Shown here: positions 7,411-15,406 of the stretch, one piece after another
Numbering within the stretch: position 1 is the stretch's first letter
Layout: each line of letters starts with the position of its first letter
NCBI GenBank assembly: GCA_041499965.1
Contig: JBGQLG010000001.1
Span: 1-64,000 of the forward strand
Length of the DNA: 64,000 nucleotides
DNA from: AR5 sp041499965
GTDB taxonomy: Bacteria; Methylomirabilota; Methylomirabilia; Rokubacteriales; CSP1-6
Direction: 5' to 3'
Notes under the pieces: generated by a model
What the model saw: the letters and a program-made list of their open reading frames with translations, nothing else
The model's database searches: none
Told to the model about the DNA's origin: nothing
Translations under genes and position numbers: made by a program

Positions 7411-8349
7411 CTACCCGCGCTGCGTCGCTTCCAGGTAGCGCTCGGCCTGCAGCGCGGCCATGCAGCCGGTACCGGCGGCGGTCACCGCCTGGCGCCAGGT
7501 GAAGTCGGCGACGTCGCCGGCGGCGAACACGCCGGGCACCGACGTCTCGGTGGTCCCCGCTGCGATCTTCACGTACTCGTTGGGCAGCAGCTCGAGCTGG
7601 CCGCGGAAGAGCGCCGTGTTGGGCTGGTGTCCGATCGCCACGAACAGGCCGTCGACCGGATGCTCGGAGACCTCGCCCGTCTTCAGATGGCGCAGCGTCA
7701 CCGCGGTGAGCTTGCCGGCCGCGGGATCGCCGAGGGACTCGATCGCACGGTCCCACAGGAAGCTGATCTTGGGGTTCTTGAACGCGCGCTCTTGCATGAT
7801 CTTGGAGGCGCGCAGGGCCCCGCGCCGGTGCACCACCTCGACCTTGCGACCCAGCCGCGCCAGGAAGAGCGCCTCCTCCAGCGCGGAGTCACCGCCGCCC
7901 ACCACCATGATGTCCTGGTCCTTGAAGAAGAACCCGTCGCAGGTCGCGCAGGTGGACACCCCCCGGCCCAGCAGCTGGCGTTCGCCGGGCAGGCCGAGCA
8001 GCTTGGCGGAAGCGCCGGTGGCCACGATCACCGTCTCCGCCTCGTAGGCGCTCTCGCCCGCGCGCACCACGAAGGGCCGCACCCCGAAGTCCACCGCCGT
8101 CACGTCGGCGGCGAGCATGTCGGTGCCGAAGCGCTCGGCCTGCTTGCGCATCGTCTCCATCAGCTCCGGCCCCATCACGCCATCGACGAAGCCGGGGACG
8201 TTCTCGACCAGGGTCGTGAGCATGAGCTGGCCGCCGGCCTGCACGCCCGAGATCATGAGCGGAGCCAGGTTGGCGCGCGCGGCGTAGATCGCCGCGGTAT
8301 AGCCCGCGGGACCGGAGCCGATGATGATCACCTTGCGTGTCGTCGCCAT
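7411..8349 (-). CDS. trxB: thioredoxin-disulfide reductase
   Basis: 312 aa, full length. FAD motif GSGPAGYTAAIYAARAN lies at the N-terminus, the redox-active CATC is in STCATCDGFFFKD, the NADPH motif is VGGGDSALEEALFLA, and the C-terminal FAD loop is GVFAAGDVADFTWRQA. It transfers NADPH electrons to thioredoxin in the cytoplasm. No thioredoxin gene is adjacent. The ATG at 8349 has GAGGAG about 14 bases upstream. It is separated from the HAD gene by a 54-base gap containing an inverted repeat. Confidence 0.96.
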   Translation of the reverse strand: MATTRKVIIIGSGPAGYTAAIYAARANLAPLMISGVQAGGQLMLTTLVENVPGFVDGVMGPELMETMRKQAERFGTDMLAADVTAVDFGVRPFVVRAGESAYEAETVIVATGASAKLLGLPGERQLLGRGVSTCATCDGFFFKDQDIMVVGGGDSALEEALFLARLGRKVEVVHRRGALRASKIMQERAFKNPKISFLWDRAIESLGDPAAGKLTAVTLRHLKTGEVSEHPVDGLFVAIGHQPNTALFRGQLELLPNEYVKIAAGTTETSVPGVFAAGDVADFTWRQAVTAAGTGCMAALQAERYLEATQRG

Positions 8350-8383
8350 GGTCTGAGTACGATCTCCTCGATCCTTGAGATGC

Positions 8384-8405
8384 AGGATCCGGTCCAGCCG
8401 ATCCT
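8384..8405 (-). terminator. inverted repeat overlapping the HAD stop codon
   Basis: AGGATC (8384-8389) and GATCCT (8400-8405) pair, with two further inner G-C pairs beside a one-base bulge. The TAG stop of the HAD gene lies in the upstream arm on the minus strand. There is no T-run, so it is only a candidate end for the lut-glc transcript. Confidence 0.35.
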
Positions 8406-9150
8406 ACCGGTCGAGGATGGCCTCCAGCTCGGCGAGGTCGCGGATCTCGTAGTGGGGCGGCGCGATGCCCGCCGGCAACGGGTCCCGGTCCGGGTTGATC
8501 CAGGCGGCGTCCATGCCCACGCCGTGAGCGCCGGCCACGTCGATGTCGGCGCGATCGCCGACGAACAGCGTGCGCCGCGGATCCACCCCGGTGCGGCGGA
8601 CCGCCTCCTCGAAGATGTCCGCGCGCGGCTTGCGCCAGCCGACCTCGTCGGAGACGACGATGGCCGCGAACAGCCCGCGCACCCCGGCCGCGTCCAGGAT
8701 CGCCAGGGCCGTCGGCGTGTAGTCGAAGTTCGAGACGACGGCCAGCCGGTGGCGCCGGGCCAGCCGCTCCAGCAACGGCCGGTGGTGGACCGGGAAGTCA
8801 GCGGCCTTGGCCAGCTCGCGGCGGTGGGTGTCGATGAGGGTCACGTCCAGGCCCGGCGGTAGCGCGCGCGGATCGAGGGCCAGGCGCCGGAAGAAGTCCG
8901 CGAAGCGCTCCTGCGCCGACACCTCGCGGTGGTCGATCGCCCGCAGCCGCTCGGCCTCTTGCCAGGAGGCCTGCAATCCCGCGTAGCAGCCCTCCAGCGT
9001 CACCTCGGGTGCGTGGGCGACCAGCACCGCGTGCAGGTGGGCCACGGTCGAGCGCACCGTCTTGCCGTTGATCTCCACCACCGGCAACCGCTCGCGGTCG
9101 AAGCGCACGAGCGTGTCGAACAGGTCGAAGAAGACCGAGGTGTAGACCAC
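8404..9150 (-). CDS. HAD-superfamily hydrolase
   Basis: 248 aa from a GTG at 9150 that shares its first base with the TAG stop of the DUF2203 gene. HAD motif I is FFDLFDTLV (nucleophile and acid/base aspartates), motif II is VVSNFDY, the motif III lysine is WRKPRADIF, and motif IV is FVGDRADIDVAGA. The cap is the helical type after motif I. Members dephosphorylate small sugars, nucleotides or phosphoglycolate. Its place at the end of a glycolate/lactate oxidation cluster makes a phosphoglycolate-phosphatase-like job attractive, but that is inference only. Confidence 0.88.
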   Translation of the reverse strand: MVYTSVFFDLFDTLVRFDRERLPVVEINGKTVRSTVAHLHAVLVAHAPEVTLEGCYAGLQASWQEAERLRAIDHREVSAQERFADFFRRLALDPRALPPGLDVTLIDTHRRELAKAADFPVHHRPLLERLARRHRLAVVSNFDYTPTALAILDAAGVRGLFAAIVVSDEVGWRKPRADIFEEAVRRTGVDPRRTLFVGDRADIDVAGAHGVGMDAAWINPDRDPLPAGIAPPHYEIRDLAELEAILDR

Positions 9151-9551
9151 TAGAGCGGCTTCCTCCGCGCGAAGCCCTCGTCGAGCCCGTGCCAGTGCGT
9201 GATGCGCTCCTCGCCGTAGCGCCAGCAGAGATTCACCTCGCGGTCCTCGCGCAGATGCAGGAAGTCGACGAGGCCGAGGCCCAGATCCTTGGTCACCCCG
9301 CCGAGCGCCTGGATGGCCGCGAGCCCTTCCTGCACGACGCGCGTGCCCCGCTCGAGCCGCCCCTGGGCCGCGCGCCACGCCTTCTGGTCGACGACACCAC
9401 CGCCGTCGAGCGTGATGCGGCGCCGCTCGCGGTCCAGCCACGTCTTGGCCTCGCCGCCCTCGGCGCTGGCGGCCATGACGCGCGCCATGATCGGGGTCAG
9501 CCGCGGGATCAGCCGCTCGACCTCCTCGGGGGAGAAGTAGCGATCAGCCAC
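9150..9551 (-). CDS. DUF2203 family protein
   Basis: 133 aa. YFSPEEVERLIPRLTPIM at the start and VTKDLGLGLVDFLHLREDREVNLCWRYGEE near the end are characteristic of DUF2203, a small cytoplasmic family without known function. The GTG start overlaps the lutC stop by eight bases and its own stop overlaps the HAD start, so it is translationally tied into the operon. Family members often occur singly in soil bacteria; the link to LUD proteins is contextual. Confidence 0.88.
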   Translation of the reverse strand: MADRYFSPEEVERLIPRLTPIMARVMAASAEGGEAKTWLDRERRRITLDGGGVVDQKAWRAAQGRLERGTRVVQEGLAAIQALGGVTKDLGLGLVDFLHLREDREVNLCWRYGEERITHWHGLDEGFARRKPL

Positions 9552-10293
9552 GGCGCGCCGCCAGACCCTGCTCGACGAAGACCGCGTGAACGTCCCTGGG
9601 TCCGTGCACCCCGCGCGTGAGGGTCAGCTCGATGTCGGCGGTGCGGCTGGGTCCGGTGATGAAGTTGATCGAGGCGCCGCGGTCCTCGGGCGGCGCGCCG
9701 TCGTGCCACGCCTCCAGCACCAGTCCCGCCTGGGCGAGGGATTCGACCAGGACTTCGCGGTCGAAGACCGCCACGTGGCAGGCGGGCAGCAGCGAGGCCG
9801 AGCGAGGACGGCCGGCACCCGAGACGACCACCAGCGTGCCCGTCTCGGCCACGGCCAGGTCCACCCCGGTCACCCCGAGGTCGGCGGCCGCCGCCAGCGC
9901 CCGGTGCCGCGCGCGCTCCGGCGCGTCGACCTCCGCCGCCGGCGCGGCCGTCGTCTGCAGGCCGCGCGCGGCGAGCGGCGTCGCCACGTCGAGGCCAAGG
10001 GACGCGGCGTGCCACGTCACCACGCTCCGCATCCCCTGCTCCTGGGCGATCCGCGCGATCGTCTCCGGGACCTCGCGCGCGTCGGCCACGCGGTGGAGCA
10101 CGCCGCCCACGCGCTCGAACTCGCGCGCGAACCGCGCGAGGTTCTCGCGCCAGCCCTCGGCCAGCTCGCGTCGCAGGACGTCCAGCCGCTCGCGCGGCCG
10201 GTCCGGTCGCACAGCCGGCACACCCGTTCCGGCACCGGACGCGCGTGCCATCTCCCCCCGGATGCGCGCGAGGAACTCGGTTCGCGCGGTCAC
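9544..10293 (-). CDS. lutC: LUD-domain lactate utilisation protein C
   Basis: 249 aa, start GTG overlapping the lutB stop as GTGA. The LUD domain covers most of the chain; DLAVAETGTLVVVSG and the INFITGPSRTADIELTLTRG block near the C-terminus are typical of LutC/YkgG. With LutA and LutB it forms the cytoplasmic complex that oxidises L-lactate to pyruvate in Bacillus subtilis. Here lutC lies directly after lutB and lutA, in the order A, B, C. A related role for other 2-hydroxyacids cannot be excluded given the adjacent glc genes. Confidence 0.92.
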   Translation of the reverse strand: MTARTEFLARIRGEMARASGAGTGVPAVRPDRPRERLDVLRRELAEGWRENLARFAREFERVGGVLHRVADAREVPETIARIAQEQGMRSVVTWHAASLGLDVATPLAARGLQTTAAPAAEVDAPERARHRALAAAADLGVTGVDLAVAETGTLVVVSGAGRPRSASLLPACHVAVFDREVLVESLAQAGLVLEAWHDGAPPEDRGASINFITGPSRTADIELTLTRGVHGPRDVHAVFVEQGLAARRG

Positions 10294-11711
10294 GACCGAG
10301 ACTCCCGCTCCAGCTCGGCCCAGCGCTCCTGGAACGTGCGCCGGGCGACAGGCGGCAGGTCGCGGGTGCGCGTCCAGGCTCCGAAAAACAGCGGCAGCCA
10401 CCGGATCATCCCTCGCCGCATGAACGGCCGCTGGGCCAGGCGCCCGAGCCGGACCGCCGTCCGGTACAACGCCGGACGCTGGAGCATCCAGCCGAGGGCG
10501 CCGAACACCACCCGCTCCGCCCACGGGGCGATGCGCTGCTCGCCGACGTCGCGGCGCAGCTCGATGAGCATGCGCGGGATGTCGATGCGCACGGGGCAGG
10601 CGTCCAGGCAGGCGCCGCACAGCGACGAGGCGTGGGCGAGATCCCGGACCGACTCGGTCCCGTTGAGCATCGCCGTCAGCAGGATGCCGATCGGGCCCGG
10701 GTACGTGTAGCCGTAGGCGTGGCCGCCGATCTGGCGGTAGACGGGGCAGACGTTGAGGCAGGCCCCGCAGCGCAGGCACGACAGCGCCTCGCGCAGGGGC
10801 CCGGCGATCTGGCCGATGCGCCCGTTGTCGAGCAGCACCAGGTGGAACTCCTCGGGCCCCTCCAGCTCGCCGCCGCGGCGCGGGCCGTTCACCAGCGAGG
10901 TGTAGACGGACAGCGTCTGGCCCGTCGCGCTCTTGGCGAGGATGGCCAGAAACACCACCAGGTCGGTCATCGAGGGGATGATCTTCTCCACGCCCATCAC
11001 GGCCACGTGCACGCGCGGCAGCGAGGTCACCATCCGGCCGTTGCCCTCGTTGGTCACCAGCACGATGGTGCCGGTTTCGGCGACACCGAAGTTGGCGCCG
11101 CTGATCCCCAGGTCGGCCTGCAGGAACTTCTCGCGCAGCTCGGCCCGGGCGATGCGCGTCAGCACCTCGGGGTCGGGCGGCGCCTCGCGCCCCAGCGCGC
11201 GGGTGAACAGCTCGGCCACCTGCGCCTTCGTCTTGTGGATGGCCGGCGCGATGATGTGCGAGGGCCGCTCGTGGGCGAGCTGGATGATGTACTCGCCCAG
11301 GTCGGTCTCCACCGGCGTGACGCCCGCCGCCTGCAGGGCGTCGTTGAGGTGGATCTCCTCGGTCGCCATCGACTTGGACTTCACCGCCAGGCGCGCACCC
11401 GTGCGACGGGCGATCTCCAGCACGATGCTCCGGGCCTCCTCGGCCGAGGTGGCGTAGTGGACGTGACCGCCGCGCCGCTCGACGTTGTCGATCAGCATCT
11501 CCAGGTAGTGATCGAGGCGCTGGAGCGTGGCCTCCTTGATCGCCCGGGCCTGGTCGCGGAGTGCCTCGCCCTCCGGGAACTCGGCGAACGCCTCCCGCCG
11601 GAGGTCGATGAACTTGGTGGTGGCAATGGAGAGAGCTTCCTGCAGGAAGGTGTCGCGCAGCGCCTGACCGGCGCGCTCGCGCAGCGGCGTGGCCAGCTCG
11701 GGCTCGCTCAC
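10290..11711 (-). CDS. lutB: lactate utilisation iron-sulfur protein B
   Basis: 473 aa, GTG start overlapping lutA stop. An N-terminal LUD domain (about residues 60-300) contains KSKSMATEEIHLN and GVAETGTIVLVTNEGN. Two 4Fe-4S motifs follow: CLRCGACLNVC (C312, C315, C318, C322 next to P) and CGACLDACP (C365, C368, C372). This is the electron-transfer and scaffold subunit of the LutABC complex. Length and domain order match LutB/YkgF. The C-terminal segment after residue 400 is arginine-rich and less conserved. Confidence 0.95.
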   Translation of the reverse strand: MSEPELATPLRERAGQALRDTFLQEALSIATTKFIDLRREAFAEFPEGEALRDQARAIKEATLQRLDHYLEMLIDNVERRGGHVHYATSAEEARSIVLEIARRTGARLAVKSKSMATEEIHLNDALQAAGVTPVETDLGEYIIQLAHERPSHIIAPAIHKTKAQVAELFTRALGREAPPDPEVLTRIARAELREKFLQADLGISGANFGVAETGTIVLVTNEGNGRMVTSLPRVHVAVMGVEKIIPSMTDLVVFLAILAKSATGQTLSVYTSLVNGPRRGGELEGPEEFHLVLLDNGRIGQIAGPLREALSCLRCGACLNVCPVYRQIGGHAYGYTYPGPIGILLTAMLNGTESVRDLAHASSLCGACLDACPVRIDIPRMLIELRRDVGEQRIAPWAERVVFGALGWMLQRPALYRTAVRLGRLAQRPFMRRGMIRWLPLFFGAWTRTRDLPPVARRTFQERWAELERESRS

Positions 11712-12481
11712 GAGCCGCCCTCCGAGGGCTCCAGGACCTCGGCCAGGTGCAGGGCGCGCACGCGGGAACCGCGGCGCGACAGCCCACCCCGCATCTGCAT
11801 GAGACAGCCGGCGTCGCAGGCGACCACGGCGTCGGCCCCGCTGGCCTCGACGCTGTCGAGCTTCTTGTCGAGGATCGCCGTCGAGACCTCGGGCAGGCGC
11901 ACCGAGAACGAGCCGCCGAAGCCGCAGCACTCGTCGCAGCCGGGCAGCTCGACGAATTCCGCGCCGGCCAGGCCGCGCAGCAGCGCGCGCGGGCTCTCGG
12001 CCTCGTGCAGACCGCGCAGCAGATGGCAGGAGTCGTGATACGTGAGCCGCCCGGGCACCGCGCTCGTGAAGCGCCGCCGGCCCAGGCGCTTCACGAGGAA
12101 CTGCGACAGCTCGTGCGTGCGTCCGGCCAGCCGCTCGGCGGCCGCCCGCTCGGCGGGATCGGTCATGAGGCCGGGGTACTCGTGCTTGACCATCCACGCG
12201 CACGACCCCGACGGCACCACGACCTGCTCGGCCTCGCCGAAGATCACCAGCGTGCGCCGGGCAACGGCGGCCGCGTCGGCGTGATACCCCGAGTTGAACA
12301 GTGGCAGCCCGCAGCAGGTCTGGCCGGCCGGGAACTCGACGTTGACGCCGAGGCGACGGAGCAGGCGCACGATCCGCTCGCCGATCTCGGGATAGAAGAC
12401 GTCACCCAGGCAGGTGACCATGAACGAGGCTGTCGGAGCGGGGGCCGCGAGGCCGGCTTGCTGCGTGGGTGGCCTGTTCAA
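11708..12481 (-). CDS. lutA: lactate utilisation Fe-S oxidoreductase subunit A
   Basis: 257 aa with two cysteine-rich CCG domains: QTCCGLPLFNSGYH in the first half, and SCHLLRG followed by CDECCGFGGSFSV and CDAGCLMQMRGG in the second. These bind an Fe-S cluster in the heterodisulfide-reductase-like family. The start is uncertain: TTG at 12481 keeps the first strand (SFMVTCLGDVFYPE), while ATG at 12421 would begin right at MVTC and trim it, so I kept the longer form. Its stop overlaps lutB. Together with LutB and LutC it should oxidise lactate. Confidence 0.92.
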   Translation of the reverse strand: MNRPPTQQAGLAAPAPTASFMVTCLGDVFYPEIGERIVRLLRRLGVNVEFPAGQTCCGLPLFNSGYHADAAAVARRTLVIFGEAEQVVVPSGSCAWMVKHEYPGLMTDPAERAAAERLAGRTHELSQFLVKRLGRRRFTSAVPGRLTYHDSCHLLRGLHEAESPRALLRGLAGAEFVELPGCDECCGFGGSFSVRLPEVSTAILDKKLDSVEASGADAVVACDAGCLMQMRGGLSRRGSRVRALHLAEVLEPSEGGS

Positions 12482-12498
12482 GACGGGACGTGGCTCCG

Positions 12499-12822
12499 CT
12501 ATGCGTGCGGCGGGGGCGGCGAGACGAGGACGAGGAGCAGGAGGCGCGCGCCCGAGTCGTTGACGACCCCGTGCGGCGTGCCCGCGGCGGCGACGATCGC
12601 CTCGCCGGCCTCCAGCGTCTCCTCGCCGGCCCCCACGGTGATGCGACCGCGGCCCTCGAGGACGACGTAGACCTTGTCCTGGTCGTCGTGCGTGTGGACC
12701 TTCTGGGCCTGCCCGGGCTCGAGGGCGTAGAGGTCGAGGTGCACGCGCGCCGTGGCGCCCAGCGTGATCTTGGCCATCCGCTCGGGGGAGAACCGCGCGT
12801 GGTCGCGCAGGCGGATCTTCAC
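12499..12822 (-). CDS. small cupin-domain protein
   Basis: 107 aa. The cupin signature is QKVHTHDDQDKVYVVLEGRG (H, H, and E as metal ligands) with the second motif AGTPHGVVND. Single-domain cupins bind a metal and act as small isomerases, dioxygenases or sensors; nothing fixes the substrate. The GTG start overlaps the glcF stop as GTGA and lutA follows 17 bases later, so it sits between two oxidase modules and could be a metabolite sensor or accessory protein. Confidence 0.85.
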   Translation of the reverse strand: MKIRLRDHARFSPERMAKITLGATARVHLDLYALEPGQAQKVHTHDDQDKVYVVLEGRGRITVGAGEETLEAGEAIVAAAGTPHGVVNDSGARLLLLVLVSPPPPHA

Positions 12823-14102
12823 GGGCCGCTCACGCCTGCCGCCCGGGCCAGCAACGTGACCGGGTGGACGATCTCCAGATCGAGGCCGGCCGCGCGCGCC
12901 CCCTTGGCGATCTGCATCAGACAGCCGGGATTGCCGGCGGCGACCACGCGGGCGCCGGTCTGGCGGATGCGCGCGAGCTTGAGGTCGAGGAGACGGTCGG
13001 CCATGTCGGGCTCCAGGACATTGTAGACGCCGGCGCTGCCGCAGCAGAGGTCGCTATCGGCCAGCTCGATCAGCGTGAGGCCCGGGATCCCTCGCAGCAG
13101 GTCGCGCGGAGCCCGGCGCACCTGCTGGCCGTGCGCCAGATGACAGGCATCGTGATAGGTCACCGTCAGCGGCAGGCGCCCGAGGGGCAGCTCGGCATCG
13201 GCGAGCAGCTCGGTGACGTCGCGCGTCCGGGCGGCCAGGCGGGCCGCCGCCCCGTCGGGCAGCCAGTGGCCGTAGTCCCGCAGCGCCGAGCCGCACCCGG
13301 CCGCGTTCGTCACGACGTGGTCCACGTCCTCGGGGAGCGCCGCCGCCAGCGCCAGCGCCCGCTCGCGGAACGTCGCCAGCCGGCCGGCGTGCAGCTCGAG
13401 CGCGCCGCAGCAGCCCTGCGCGCGCGGGACGATGACGTCCCAGCCGGCCAGCGAGAGCAGCCGCACGGTGTCGCGGTTGACGTCGTGGAAGAGATAGCGC
13501 TGCACGCAGCCGGTCAGCAGGGCCACGCGGCCGCGCGCCCTGCCTCGCGCCGGGAGGTATTCGGGGAGCGCCTCCTCGTCGGGCACGCGCTCCAGCAGCG
13601 CGTCCATCGCGGCAAGCCGCGGAAACCGGCGCAGCAGGCCGCTGGCGCGGACCACCCGCTGCATCCCCCAGCGCCGGTAGCGCCGCGCCAGGCCCAGCGC
13701 CGCGCCCAGCCGCTCGGGCCGCGGAAAGACCGCGAACAGCGCGTCCATCAGCCACCGCTGGCTCGCCGGGCGGCCCCGGCTCTCGACGTCAGCCCGCGCG
13801 ATCTCGAGCAGCGTGCCGAACTTCACGCCGGCCGGGCAGGCCGTCTCGCAGGCCCGACAGCCGAGACACAGATCGAGGTGGCGCGTGTAGGTCTCGCTGG
13901 GTGACAGCCGCCCCTCGGCCACCGCCCGCATGAGATAGAGGCGGCCGCGCGGCGAGTCCATCTCCTCGCCCAGCACGCGATAGGTCGGGCACTGCGGCAG
14001 GCAGATCCCGCAGTGGACGCAGGACCTGAGCATGGCGAGCGCCGCGGGATCGGCGAGGGCGGACGCGCTCGCCGGCGGCGCGGCGGTGGCCGAATCGGTC
14101 AT
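12819..14102 (-). CDS. glcF: glycolate oxidase iron-sulfur subunit
   Basis: 427 aa from ATG at 14102, which shares a base with the glcE stop. Two 4Fe-4S motifs appear early: CVHCGICLPQCP (C28, C31, C34, C38) and CLGCRACETACP (C79, C82, C85, C89). Two CCG-type domains follow (QGCCGALELHAGR, DACHLAHG, SDLCCGSAGVYN, NPGCLMQIAKG). This is the GlcF layout: it passes electrons from the flavin subunits toward the quinone pool at the membrane. Confidence 0.95.
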   Translation of the reverse strand: MTDSATAAPPASASALADPAALAMLRSCVHCGICLPQCPTYRVLGEEMDSPRGRLYLMRAVAEGRLSPSETYTRHLDLCLGCRACETACPAGVKFGTLLEIARADVESRGRPASQRWLMDALFAVFPRPERLGAALGLARRYRRWGMQRVVRASGLLRRFPRLAAMDALLERVPDEEALPEYLPARGRARGRVALLTGCVQRYLFHDVNRDTVRLLSLAGWDVIVPRAQGCCGALELHAGRLATFRERALALAAALPEDVDHVVTNAAGCGSALRDYGHWLPDGAAARLAARTRDVTELLADAELPLGRLPLTVTYHDACHLAHGQQVRRAPRDLLRGIPGLTLIELADSDLCCGSAGVYNVLEPDMADRLLDLKLARIRQTGARVVAAGNPGCLMQIAKGARAAGLDLEIVHPVTLLARAAGVSGP

Positions 14103-15406
14103 CAGATGCCCGCGACGAAGCGACCGGGGTTGAGCGTGCGCCGGGGATCGAACTCCTGCTTGAGGGCGCGCATGAGCGCCAGCGCGGGCGGCGGCACTGA
14201 GCCCCAGGGGTCGACGCGCGCCCGCAGCGCGGCCGGGCCGCGCTCCACCACGACGCTGCCGCCGTCGGAGGCGACAAAGGCGCGGAGCCGCTCGACCGCC
14301 GTGGCCAGCGCCGCCGGCTCCCCCGCTCCGAGCGCGATGCGCAAAATTCCCAGCGCGGCGCCGGCGGTCACCACGACGCTCTCGGCCGACCCCAGCGCGG
14401 CGCGCGCCTCGGCGGCGGTGGCCGCGAGCCGGCTGGCCAGCGTGCTCACCGCCAGCCTCGTCGTGCCGGTCGCGGCCAGCATGCGATCGTACGTCCGCCA
14501 GAACCCGGGGCCCATCGTCTCGACGCGCGTGCTCAGCCGCCCCGCCTCCGCCGTGACCACGGCCTGCTGGGCACGGACCGCGGACGCCACGCTGCCGAAG
14601 GAGACGACGACGGCAGCGCTCGCCGGCGGCAATCCGCACGCCGCCAGCGCGGCGCCGTCGAGCAGCTCCAGGCGATTCGGCTGTAGCGTCGAGTCGACGA
14701 GGCGGGCGGCGAGGTCCTGGCCGGCGTCGACACTGGCGACCGGGACCAGGCACGTGGCCTCGGCCTCGGGCAGCGGATGCAAGCGCAGGGTCAGCTCACC
14801 GAGCACGGCCAGCGTGCCGAGCGAGCCCACGAGCAGCTTGGGCACGTCGTAGCCGGTCACCGACTTGACCACGCGCGAGCCGCCCCAGGTGAGCACGCCA
14901 TCGGCCTGGATGAAGCGCACGCCGAGCAGCAGGTCGCGCATGGTCCCGTAACGCATGCGCAGCGGACCACTGGCGCCGGTGGCGGCGATGCCGCCGATCG
15001 TGCGGCCGCTCCAGCCCGGCGGATCCAGCGGGAGTGTCTGCCGGTGCGCGGCCAGACGCGCGGCGAGCGCCCCGGCGGTGACGCCGGCCTGCACGGTGGC
15101 CGTCATGTCCTCGGGGTTGTGCTCGACGATCGCGTCGAGGCCGCCCAGGTCGAGGACGAGATCGACGCGCTCGGGCAGGAAGCCCAGGGCCTGCGCGTGA
15201 CCGCCGCCGCGCGGCACGAGCGCCAAGCCCTCGTCGTGGGCCAGCGCCACGACACGGGCCGCCTCGTCCAGCGTGCGCGGCCGGACGACCCACTGCGGGG
15301 CGTGCCCGTCGGCGGCGGCGATGCCCGCGACCGGAGCGTCGGCCACCGCGGAGGAGCCCACGATCCCGGCCAGCGCCTCGGCGAGGCCGCGCGTGGTGAC
15401 GCTCAC
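14102..15406 (-). CDS. glcE: glycolate oxidase FAD-binding subunit
   Basis: 434 aa, GTG start overlapping the glcD stop. The FAD-binding type 4 (PCMH) domain is visible as VVALAHDEGLALVPRGGG, then WSGRTIGGIAATGASGPLR, YGTMRDLLLGVRF and SVTGYDVPKLLVGSLGTL. The C-terminus (PRRTLNPGRFV) is the usual GlcE/GlcD ending. It pairs with GlcD and GlcF in three-subunit glycolate oxidase. Length is slightly above the E. coli protein (about 350 aa). Confidence 0.93.
   Translation of the reverse strand: MSVTTRGLAEALAGIVGSSAVADAPVAGIAAADGHAPQWVVRPRTLDEAARVVALAHDEGLALVPRGGGHAQALGFLPERVDLVLDLGGLDAIVEHNPEDMTATVQAGVTAGALAARLAAHRQTLPLDPPGWSGRTIGGIAATGASGPLRMRYGTMRDLLLGVRFIQADGVLTWGGSRVVKSVTGYDVPKLLVGSLGTLAVLGELTLRLHPLPEAEATCLVPVASVDAGQDLAARLVDSTLQPNRLELLDGAALAACGLPPASAAVVVSFGSVASAVRAQQAVVTAEAGRLSTRVETMGPGFWRTYDRMLAATGTTRLAVSTLASRLAATAAEARAALGSAESVVVTAGAALGILRIALGAGEPAALATAVERLRAFVASDGGSVVVERGPAALRARVDPWGSVPPPALALMRALKQEFDPRRTLNPGRFVAGI

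Noticed and set aside
6785..7756. A longer 323-aa version of the CVEC protein
   Set aside because: The first 117 residues are a frame-shifted reading of trxB; the GTG at 7405 follows the trxB stop and starts the conserved part.
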